Positions 13,201-24,800 of a DNA stretch of 64,000 bases are shown here, in pieces. Each line of letters opens with the position of its first letter. The first letter of the stretch is position 1. The notes under the pieces are model-generated. The model did not search any database. It saw nothing but the letters and a program-made list of their open reading frames with translations, and was not told where the DNA came from. Origin of the DNA: Ailurus styani. Its lineage: Eukaryota > Chordata > Mammalia > Carnivora > Ailuridae. A program made the position numbers and the translations under genes. The stretch covers positions 3,372,386 to 3,436,385 of the forward strand of contig LNAC01000109.1 of NCBI GenBank assembly GCA_002007465.1, in the 5' to 3' direction.

Positions 13201-16200
13201 GAAGGAAACAGAGAAGGCACACACATCGCCTTATGACCGGCACCCTCTATCCTGCTCACTGGTACAAGGCATACCCGGCCATGTAATTTTACTAGTCATC
13301 ATTTAGTATGTACAGGTGCTAACTTCACAATGAAGCCCAAGAGTGGGGACCATGGACTACAGCAACGATTTTCAGATTTCTTAGACGGCAGCCTCCAGCC
13401 GACACAGAAACTGAAAGAAAATTTCACAAATCACTTTATCCAGAGGTGTGAAGCACTCTGACAATTTCTAGTCTGCTCTACTCACGTTGGGAAAAATGAC
13501 AGCTGCAACCTGGAAACTGACTGCAGGATTTAGCAAGAAAAGATCACAACCTCGGTGTGAGAAAACACCATGTTGTTACCCGGTGTGACTCCAGAGCCCA
13601 CACAGGCACAAACATCGTCTTTTTGACAGAACTAAAGCTCAAGACGTGGAGAGGGGTTGGGGGTGGGAGCAGTGAGAGGGCACAAGGTCTCTGTAAACAA
13701 GCATGAGGCTCTGGATGTAAGCTCCCTGAGAATACTAAAGCTGCTCTATGATCTCAGATATGCTTTGCAGACTTGGGCAAATTAAAGAAAGTGCCAGAAA
13801 ACAGTAGGGTCCATGCACTTAACGTCTCAAAGAGGTTAGAGGAGGAGGATTTGAGAGGCCCCAGCTCTGTGATGGTGCCACTGGTCTCCTTCGATCACAG
13901 AACCGATTACTAAAAAGTTAAAATGTGACCCCAAAGACCCAATACAGGTTCATTACGTACAAATTCAGAGCAAACTAACCTCAGTTTCCTGTTATGGAAG
14001 AGTTTTGAGACTCACTGCTAAGGCCCCCCCCCCCAAATATGGTGTATCTGAATTACAGCAAGATGTTTGGCAAAGTTATCAAACTGCAGAATTTTAGATC
14101 TAGAAAGTGCTTATCAGTTATAAGCTAAAAAAGAAATCTGCTCAAATAAAAGAAGCCAGATGTTTGAGGTCAGGGTGAGCCAGAGGGAGAACTAAGCCCA
14201 GAACTTAGGTCTACAGTACTCATTCTAAACCCCATCATCACCTCTGAATTCCTTATGACATGTCTGTGAGTAAGGAAAGATGAGGGAGTCTGGCTGATTC
14301 TTAGCTGGAGAATCAACTCCACCCTAAGAACTTTAGTGAACAGGTCCCTGCCAGCCAACATGGAGCTCTCCTGGGGATGTTGGAGGGCTTGGCCCTTGGC
14401 CCAGGCCCAGTCCGGCTCAACATTTTCATTAATGACAAAGGAGTTTTATTTATCAACTCTACCCATGACCACCCCAGAAAGACATGATAACATGCTAAAT
14501 TTCAGAATGAGAATTCAAAAGGATTTTGGAACCTGAGTCAACAGAGTCAACAGCACCAGGCTGAAATGCAAAAGTGCTACAGTCCTGTGTTTAGATTAAA
14601 AACAAAAACAAAAATGGAGGGTTCCAGGTAAGACAGAGCAAGCACATTTGACTCCTTCTCTCCACTGAGTATCGCTACAGGACCTGGGTGGAACAATGGA
14701 CTCTTGAGAAGCAAGCAGATTGGGGGAAAAGACCAGCATACAAAGTGCCACTGGAACAGCTCTGAATTCCTGAGGCCTTTCCCCCTCAGTACCTCCAGCC
14801 TGGAGTCGGGGCAATCCGATATATAGAAGTGGAGCCCGGGCACAGACGGAACTCCACAAGAAACCCTCCGGTTCTGGTCTGAGGAGTAAGAAAGGGACTC
14901 CCAAGGCTGCGAGTAAGGGAAATTCTTGGGTCTCTTCTTTTTTCTTCATTCACTCACACCCTAACCCTCAGGAAATCCTGCCGGAGTCATCGTGGCAACA
15001 TCACCTGTGGTGGCAATGGGGGTTTGCAGGCACAAACACTTCAGAAGAGGGGAGCCCTTCTTTCTGATCCGAGGAGCTGTGGTCCTAAGATGGCCGGGCA
15101 AGCCCTGCTGCTCTTCTCTGTCCTCCCACCGCACGGCCCTGGAGGCAGGTGCAGCTGAAGGCGGTGTGTGCCAGCGTATAACTAAAGCCCCAGTTTTCTG
15201 GATGGAGGTCTGAGAAGGGGAGTCCCAGGAAACCAGAAAGTACAGGAGAGCCCAGGGAGAAAAATATTAGAAAGACACCACAAGTCATTTATGAATTCCC
15301 AGGCTGAGCCTGAGAGTGCAAGCATGGATGTGGCCTGCATCATCATACCGAGATGATGGTTCTTTGAGAACTGAACTCAAAGAAGTAAGCCCTGCCTGGC
15401 CACTGGGTAACACATGCAGGACATATCTGGAGAGCAGGGTAAAATTTGGAAAACCGAACTGATGCTGGAACCACAACCTGCAGGAGGCTAGGGAGAACCC
15501 GTGTTCTGGAACGCAGCCAGGCTGACTGCCTACTAAAACAAATACCACCAAAGTCTCATGATATAATATTCAAAATACCCAGAGGGTGGCCTGGGTGGCT
15601 CAGTCAGTTAAGCACCTGACTCTTGGTTTCAGCTCAGGTCATGATCTCAGGGTCCTAGAATCAGGCCGTAAGGCTCCCTGCTCAGTGGGGAGAGCCTGCT
15701 TGTCCCTTTCCTTCTGACTCCTGGCCCAGTTTGTGCAGTCTCGCTCTCTCTCTCCAATAAATAAAACATTAAAAAAAAAAAGTCAAAATTTTAGAACTTT
15801 TCTGAAAAAACACAGTAATTGAGATAAAAAATTCACTGGGTAGGATCAGCAGCAGAATAGAAATGGCAGAGGAAGGAGACAGCTTGAAGTCAGATCGGTA
15901 GGAATTATCCAATAGGAAAAACAGAAACAAAAAAGACTGAAAAGGGCGCCTGGGTGGCTCAGTGGGTTAAAGCCGCTGCCTTCGGCTCAGGTCATGATCT
16001 CAGGGTCCTGGGATCGAGGCCCGCATCAGGCTCCCTGCTCAGCAAGGAGCCTGCTTCCTCCTCTCTCTCTGCCTGCCTCTCAGCCTACTTGTGATCTCTC
16101 TCTCTCTCTGTCAAAATAAATAAAACCTTAAAAAAAAAAAAAAGGAACAAAGGTGATATGAAGACAGCCTCATATGAAGAAAACCTTAAAAAATTCACAG

Positions 16201-18835
16201 CCAGCAGACCTCTTCTAAATGAATGAATAAAAGTCTTCAGACAGAGGGGAAATGATGCCAGAGGCAAGCTTGGATCAAGTACTTCTGGGTTCCTCCATAT
16301 GTAGGGAGGGAGAAGAGGGCTGGGAAAGTAATGAGGTGGTCTATTTGAGGGATGAGTTCCTAACAATCACATTTTAGTGTAAAATAAATTATTCTAAGAA
16401 ATGGTAAGAAATAGTCTAAAACTATACCATACATAGTGTGTCACAGGGTATATTTATAACTTAGACAAAAACTGATTCTAGAAGGGACCAATCATATTTA
16501 GTGTATCAGTGAAAGTCTGACTTCATCTGAAGACCAAAAATCACAACTGTCCAACCAGGAGCCATGGCTGGTCAATCAGGGTAGAGCCACCAATTCAGGA
16601 ATGTGGTCTGCAGCTGTCATGTGTTTGGTCTCTTAGCATCCTTTGTCCTTTCCATCGGAGACCTCCCTTTCCCTGACTCTCAGCTCAGAGGCTCTCAGAG
16701 GAGTGGCTGGCACCTCTGGCCGTGTGATGGGTTCAGAGATAGACAGGACCCGGTAGCACTATGGAATGGTGATACATGACTCAGCCCCTATTCCTCCTTG
16801 TTAACAAAATTTCATCTCAGTTCAGGGTGGCAATGTACCCAGCTTCCAGGGATAAATCCTGACAGGTTAAAAAGATAGTCACACAATTCTGTTTCCTATT
16901 CATCTAGCCTAATAGAAACAAAGGATGGCAAAGTGACCTAGTACTGACCAATGAAATATAAAATGACATCTGTTGGGCACTTTTGGGGATTTTTTTAAAA
17001 AAGATTTTATTTACTTATTTGACAGAGAGATCACAAGTAGGCAGAGAGGCAGGCAGAGAGAGAGGAGGAAGCAGGCTCCCTGCTGAGCAGGAAGCCCGAT
17101 GTGAGGCTCGATCCCAGGACGCTGAGATCATGACCTGAGCCAAAGGCAGAGGCTTTAACTCACTGAGCCACCCAGGTGCCCACTTTTAGGGATCTTTTCT
17201 CTTCTGTTAAAAAAAAAAAACAAGTACCACTTCTTTCCCCTTTCTTCTTTGAACATTGGTATGATGCCAGGAGTTGCAGCAGCCACCTCATGCCCACAGA
17301 ATAAAGGGCAAGAGAACTGCTGGGACACTAGGCCTGACACTACTGAGCTGCTGAACCACACCAGGCTGTCACCTACCACCGAATTTCTTGTTATGTGAGA
17401 GAAATGAACTCCTCTCTGTTTAACTACTGCTAGTTGAGTTTTGTTTCTTAGAGCCCAAAGCATTCTATTTTTTGGGTTTTTTAAGGTTTTATTTATTTGA
17501 CAGAGAGAGAACATAAGCAGGAGTGGCAGGTAGAGGGAGGCTCCTTGCTGAACAGGGAGACTGACTGAGCCTACTGGACAAGAATGAGGCAGGGTGCAGT
17601 CCCAGGTACCCCACAACCACAGGGAGGACATGCGCCTGCCTGAGGACAAGGAGCCAAGGGACAGAGGGAGACAAAGAATTCCAGTGACATCACTGAGCTC
17701 CTCTACTAGCCATCCCTGAAGGAAGGTCTGTCCTGACTTAACGTGAGCCAGTATCTTTCCTTCTGTTTACCTTTCTGACACTTGCAATTAAGAGTCCTAA
17801 CTAACAGAAATAAGTCCTCATTTCTTCGGTGGCCAGCCAACCAGCTTCAAACTCCAAATCTCATTCTTTTTTTTTTTTTTTAAAGATTACTTATTTATTT
17901 GACAGAGAGAGTGAGAGACAGCAAGAGAGGGAACACAAGCAGGGGTGTGGGAGAGGGAGAGCCCCGATGTGGGGCTCGATCCCAGAACCCTGGGATCATG
18001 ACCTGAGCTGAAGGCAGACGCTTAACAACTGAGCCACCCAGGCCCCCCTCTAAATCTCATTCTTGACAGGTCAGCCATGGCAATCAACACCAACAAAGGT
18101 CACAACCAAGAAAAGTAAGTACCACTAACCTTCTTTTTGTTTCTTCTGTTCAAGTTTCATCTTCTTTGCCAATAATTTCTTCTCTTTTAACTTCTGGCTA
18201 CAAATATAAAAATACATTAATTCCTTCACTGCCTTACTGTATGTTTCAGAAAATAAATATGTACTTATAGGACGTTTAAAGAACTTATCAATACATAAAC
18301 ACTATAATAATGAAAGGGAAGAAATACTTTCCCATGGTTCTGCTACTTCAACACCATCAACATTAACAAGCTGTTTGCTTCCTGAATCAAAATGAAATCC
18401 TTTGGAGTCCTGAGGTGATTACTGAAAATGTTTTTCATTCTGAGATATTTAGTGACTATTTTTATTTACTTATTTATTTTAATTTATTTTTTTAAATGAC
18501 AACACTTTATTGCAGAATCAGCTTTCTGAAGCTGGTGAAAACTGGGCAGCACTTCCATGTGAAATGTTACAGCTTTACAAGTTTTGTTTCTTATTTAATT
18601 CCACAGGCAGAAACTAAAACATGGTAAAAGGAAAAAATGCAAAACAGCTGGAAAAAAAAGATGTAATCAAGTTGTAGCATACAGACATGCTCTGTAACTA
18701 AATTTACTATGCCTATCAGAAAGCAAACGAAAGACGACTATTCCAATAAATTAACAGATTGCCAGAAACAGACTAAGAATTAGGGACTGTTTTTAGAATC
18801 CTGCTTAGCTCTCTAAAGGACGAGGGAGCATTTAC

Positions 18836-18888
<53 letters not shown>

Positions 18889-21800
18889 GTCTACATACTG
18901 ATGTAATTTCACTGAGGGAGGTTACACACCCTAATTTAAGGAAGCTAAAGAAAGTTTGCTCGCAGCATATTGTTAAACTTGATATTAAAATACAGAAGTG
19001 GAGAAGACCTAGAAATCCACCTCTGATCACCCAAAAATCACCTCATCACCCAAGTGCTGACCTGAGCTGTGGAGAATCTGTAATGGGGGGTGGAGGGGGA
19101 AGCATCAGCAGTAAGTGACTTAATCTCTCCTCAGATACTAGAAGAAAGGCCATCCGTCTACTGGGTTAACACCCAAGACCTCGACAGGTCATACAGTGAA
19201 TTTCTGACACAAGGACTACTCAGCTCTCACATTTCCTGCCTTTAAGTTTCATTGGTTAGGAAGAGCCACAAAGCCCTTACCGCTTCTTCCGCCGCTTTGC
19301 TGTCTGCTCCTCTGCAGCAATTTTATTACTCTCCAGTCGCTTCTGAAACTCTGCATCCAATTTTTGCTGTGAAAAAACACAACATTTAGAAAGACTCTGG
19401 GCCAAGTATGAGAGCTCTAGAAGTCACACCACTGGGAGTGCAGTAGGCACACCAAGGTCTGCAGGGCCACTTTAACTGGAAGAGGTTGCCCAATAGGTGG
19501 GGCAGGAATCAATACATGGCTTTTTGCGTTCTGATGGAGAACGATGACTGCTTCAGTTCAGTAAGATACCCTCCTGCACAATGAAACATTAGGGCGTGAG
19601 AAGGGGCACAACTACTGGTTATGTAGCCAGAGTCTTGGCTAGTGTGCTGTTGCGATTTATAGTAAGAAATCTACACAGCTAACCTTTGAACACAGGTTTG
19701 CAGTGTACAGGTTCACCTACACGTGGATCTTTTTTTGCTAAATACAGGACAGTGCTATAAACGTATTTTCTCTTATGATTTTAACCCTCTTTTCTCTAGC
19801 TTACTTTATCATAAGAACACAGTATATAAAACGTATACAAAATACATGTTAATCAACTGTTTATGTTATCAGTAAGGCTTCTTTCTGGCCCATAGTAGGC
19901 TATTAGAAGTTTGCGGGGAGTTGAAAGCTATATGCAGATCTTTTATTGCACGGTAGGGGGGTTAGTGCCCCTAATCACCTTGTTCGTTCAAGAACGAACT
20001 GTATTTGATCTTCAACCACTATTTCTGGCACAGAGGCCCTAAAACTCTTGTAAATTTCCTATACAAGAGCCACAGAGGCATCTTGTTTTGAAATATTTAA
20101 TTATGTTCCTGGTTCCTTTTTTTTTTTAAGATTTTATTTATTTATTTGAGAGAGAGAGAGAGAGCATAAGCAGGGAGAGCAGGAGAGGGAGAAGCAGACT
20201 CCCCGCCGAGCAGAGAGCCCAACGTGGGGCTCGATCCCAGGACCCTGAGATTATGACCTGAGCCAAAGGCAGATGCCTAACCGACTGAGCCAACCAGCCA
20301 CCCCAATGTTCCCAGCTCCTGAAACTGCTCCAGGGATAAAGGTGAAATGGTGGCTTTTTTCCCAACAAGCCCCTTTCAACCATAAGAGTTTATGTTAATG
20401 AGTGACTTCTGAAAGCCCTAAGGAAGAGGGCTGGTCACCATGGTAACTTTCAGTCCCACTTCCTGTGCTCCAGAGAGGGGAAAGGGGCTGCAGGTTGAAC
20501 CAATTACCAATGGCAAAGATTTAATCAATTGGTAGTAAAGCCTCCAAAATTCCCAAAAAATGGAGTTCAGGTGGCTTCTGAGTTGGTGAACATGTGGAAG
20601 TGCTGGGAAGGGGTGGAAGCTCTGTGTCCCTTTCTTCCACCTGGCTGTTCCTGAGTTCTGTGAGCCCCTGTAAGCAAATTAATTGGAAACTGAGGAGGGA
20701 GTCGTGGGAAACCTCGAACTCATAGCCAGTCAGTCAGAAGCACAGGTGACAACGGGGCCTGGGATTGGCCTCTGAGTGGTTGGGGGTGGAGAGGCAGTCT
20801 GGTGGGACTAAGCCCCAAGCCTGCAGCATCTGATGTTATCACCAGCATCAGAATTGAGTCACATTGTAGGACACTCAGCAGCTGTCCCAGCATTGCCTGG
20901 GATGGGGGGAATCCCCACACATTTGGTGACCAGAAGTGTCAGAAAAGTAGCAGAGAGGGTGCCTGGGTGGCTCAGTGGGTTAAAGCCTCTGCCTTCGGCT
21001 CAGGTCATGATCTCAGGGTCCTGGGATCGAGGCCCATATCGGGCTCTCTGCTCAGCAGAGAGCCTGCTTCCCCCTCTCTCTCTGCCTGCCTCTCTGCCTA
21101 CTTGTGATCTCTCTCTCTCTGTGTCAAATAAATAAATAAAATCTTTAAAAAAAAAAAAAGAAAGAAAAGTAGCAGAGAACCCAGAGTAGAGGAGACACAG
21201 AGGAGCGCGTTTTCTTCTTATAGTGACCTGTACGGTGTACAGTGTACCTGTACAGTGAGCTCATCAGATGAACAGCCAAAGAGCTGGAACCATGGGATTT
21301 TCAGGTCCTACTGGACGATGGTTGGTTATCAAGTGACTGATTCCACAGCAGCGTAACACTCACTGCCATCACCACCCAGAGCGCGCGTGTGCGTGTGCGC
21401 ACACACACGTAGAGAGGCATATGAGAGTGTGCACACATCCACACAGACCCATCCCTTCTCTTGGTCCTTCCTAACAGCTCCCTGTCTCTAAGCCTCGATT
21501 TTCTCACCTATAAAACAGGAACAAGATTAATTGCTCTCTCGCAGAGTCTTCAGGAAGAATAACATTTAAAGACCTATAGGAAAGCACTTGTAAGCCACAG
21601 ATGCAATTGCTATAAAGTGCCATCTCTTCCTTCTAGTCACAGCCAGAAAGGTCCATGTGTAAATAAGGAGCCTGCAGAGGACATCGAGGTGGCTTCTCAA
21701 CACCGCTGCTGGTCTGCACTGCCAGGGCCGTGTGGATCTGCTTAGAGCGGCATGGAAACGCTCTGAGAGGAAAAATCATGAAATAAGAAAGAAGGGTTGG

Positions 21801-24800
21801 GGTACCTGGCTGGCTCTTGATCTCAGGGTGAAGTTTCAGACCCACGTGGGTGTAGAGATTACTAAAAAAAATAATAATAAATAAACTTAAAAAAAAAAAA
21901 GGGAGGGTCCCGTTTCAAGGAAATCAGCTGCTTAGAGGACAAGTCAAAAGTAAACAACGTGAGGGGCGCCTGGGTGGCTCAGTTGGTTAAGTGTCTGCCT
22001 TTGGCTCAGGTCATGATCTCAGGGTCCTGGAACTGGGCACCCCGTCAGGCTCCCTGCTCAGCAGGGAGTCTGCTTCTCCCTCTCCCTCTGCCTCTCCACC
22101 CCAGCTTGAGCTTGCATGCGTTCTCACTCTAATAAATAACTAAATAAAATCTTAAAAAAAAAAAAAGAGCAAGTAAACGACTTAAAGCTAAAAGCACATT
22201 GTCTGTTTAGAAGCTGAGCCATCCCCGTCTCACTCTGCTGCCGAAGCAGCGGCCCCCACTGGCTGAGAACCTGCCACAAGAACTCCACGAGCACCAGGCG
22301 CCTTTTGGCAGTGACTTCCTGTTAGTCACCGTGGAAGGTGAGGACGCTCTTGCCTCTTTCTTTCTTCTAACCTCAGAATCTGTCTTTCACTGTGTGAAAT
22401 AAAAACTTTCACCGTGTGAAATAAGAACCTGGGTGTCTCTGGGGACTCAAGGTCTGTGAAACATTTTTCTGTATTTTCTCTGAGTCTTTATAACTGATGG
22501 TAGCTGAGCCAACTGCCTGCTCTATTTCCTTCCTTCTAAAGTAGTTTAAGGGCGCCTGGGTGGCTCAGTGGGTTAAAGCCTCTGCCTTCGGCTCAGGTCA
22601 TGATCCCAGGGTCCTGGGATCGAGGCCCGCATCGGGCTCTCTGCTCAGCGGAGAGCCTGCCTCCTCCTCTCTCTGCCTGCCTCTCTGCCTACTTGTGATC
22701 TCTCTCTCTCTGTCAAATAAAAATTTAAAAAATAAAATAAAAATAAAAAAATAAAAAAATAAATAAAGTAGTTTAAAAACTGAAACAGTGCTTCTGATAG
22801 TTTTTACATAGAGTTTTCTTTATTCTTGACCATGGAAAACCCACCACGGTGACCACGTATAGCTGTGTGCCAGGTATAGCTGTGTGAGAAGCCACCAGAA
22901 ACTTCCCACTAGAACTGAGAATGTCACAAGCGGAGAACAGCAGTAGCTAGAGAAGAACCACCAACAGCAGGGGGCCAAGACAGGCTGCAGCACAACCAAA
23001 CACCGGGTGGAAACCACCACGGCAATGATTCCATTCCCTTCCCAAATCATAAAGATTTTTCAAACTCAATTTTGGCCATTCCAGTGAACTTTTACTTTCA
23101 CGTATTTCCTTCTGTGTCATGTCTATCTCTTTAACATATTCCCTTGTGTTTTATGTTGGAAAATTTCAAACATAGAAAAGTTGAAGGAATTATACAGTCC
23201 ATATGCCCACCACCAAGATCCTACAATTGACATTTTACTACTTGCTTTATCACATCTGTCCACCTACCTAAACCACTATCCATCCATCAAGCCACCTTAT
23301 TTTTTTTTTAAACACATTTCAAAGTAAGTTGCAGACACCAGGACATTTCACCTCCAAAGACTTAAGCATGCATAGCATTAACTAGGGTTTAATATTTGTT
23401 AACAGTTTTTCTATTTTTTTCCACTTAAGGTAATACATACAACAAAATGCTCAATCTTAAGTGTACAATTTAATCACACTAGGAAGTTCTCTCATGCCTC
23501 TTCCTTTTTTTTTTTTTTTTAAAGATTTTATTTATTTATTTGACACAGAGAGAGAGATCACAAGTAGGCAGAGAGGCAGGCAGAGAAAGAGGAGGAAGCA
23601 GGCTCCCTGCTGAGCAGAGAGCCCGATGCGGGCCTCGATCCCAGGACCCTGAGATCATGACCCAAGCTGAAGGCAGAGGCTTTAACCCACTGAGCCACCC
23701 AGGCGCCCTGATAGGCTCTCTTTAATGCAAGCCTTCTTTCACTCAGCATAATGTTTTAGGAATCATCCATGCTGTCGCATGTATCATTAGTTTCTTCCTT
23801 GTAATTGCTAAATAGTACTCTATTTTAATGAATGACTGTTTTAATTTTTTAAACCATTTTATTTCCTTTATATAGGAGGAAATTCTACAGTGAGTCTTTT
23901 TTCAAACCAAATTACTGGAAAATCAACTGTTATTGGATAAAGTGGTTTCCTCCTTTATAAAGAGCAAACGAATACCATTCTAAAGTATGTGAAGCTCTCT
24001 AAAAGGCACAGATATATTCAATGAAGTAACAGATATCGTGGTTAGACTGAGAAAAAGGTCTTTTCCAGTGCATGTTGTAAGATTAAGAACAAGGGGCAAT
24101 CTCTCACAAGTTAGGCAATCAGATATGGAAAATCACGAAGAATTAACCAAATAATATTTGTGGGGTTTTTGGTTTTGTTTTGGGTTTTTTAAAAGATTTT
24201 ATTTATTTATCTTGACAGAGAGAGAATGAGTTGGGAAGCTACAGAGGGAGAGGGAGAAGCAGGCTCCCCATTGACCAGGGAGCCGGATGGAAGGCTCAAT
24301 CCTAGCACCCTAGGATCAAGACCTGCGCCGAGTCAGACCAGTCAGTTAAGCATCTGCCTGAGCCACCTAGGCACCTGTGGTTTTTATCTATAGTCAGATG
24401 GGAAAATATAGTACTAAAATGTTAGTATTTTTTTCTGATTTTTACTAATAGCCAGTAATAAAATATAAAGGAGCAACCGGTACCACTGAGATCAAAAAAA
24501 CAAAATCTTTGAACAAATGTGAGATATATACCAAATCTCTAATCATCATTGAGGGATGCAGAAAAAAAAAGACATTTCTAGAGAGGATGACTAAAACTAT
24601 AACATCCATTCTCATTCAATTTAAGTTACAGATTCGACTCAATTCTAGTAAAAAAAAAAGCAAAACAAAACAAACAAAAAACCAACAAGATTTTTAGAGT
24701 GGGTAAAATAACTCCAAAATTCTACTTGAAAAATAAACAAAATACCCAAAGAGTATTTTTTAAGAACAACAAGGGAGAGGTTTTTGGATCTTCCAGTCAG

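Larger units (their letters stand above)
14600..16400 (+). mobile_element. Probable degraded L1M 5'-region sequence, split by two SINEs
   Basis: AGAATAGAAATGGCAGAGGA..GAAGTCAGATCGGTAGGAATTA and AGGGGAAATGATGCCAGAGG..CTTGGAT resemble old L1 5' UTR/ORF1-region text. Too diverged for a family call. Confidence 0.35.
1076..18129 (-). other. PRKRIP1 intron 5 (17 kb, repeat-rich)
   Basis: Consists largely of nested CAN-SINEs, L1 3' ends, a Tigger element, a MER20 copy and MIRs, listed individually. 2495-3270, 4700-5490, 8020-8730 and 12790-14590 have no firmly recognised feature. 8080-9090 looks vaguely LTR-like, and 14380-14620 vaguely resembles an old CR1/L3-type retroelement, but neither is firm. 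Confidence 0.8.
18198..19280 (-). other. PRKRIP1 intron 4
   Basis: About 1.1 kb holding a possible retrocopied 3' UTR (18506-18775) and a long CA repeat (18838-18886). The remainder is unremarkable. Confidence 0.8.
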
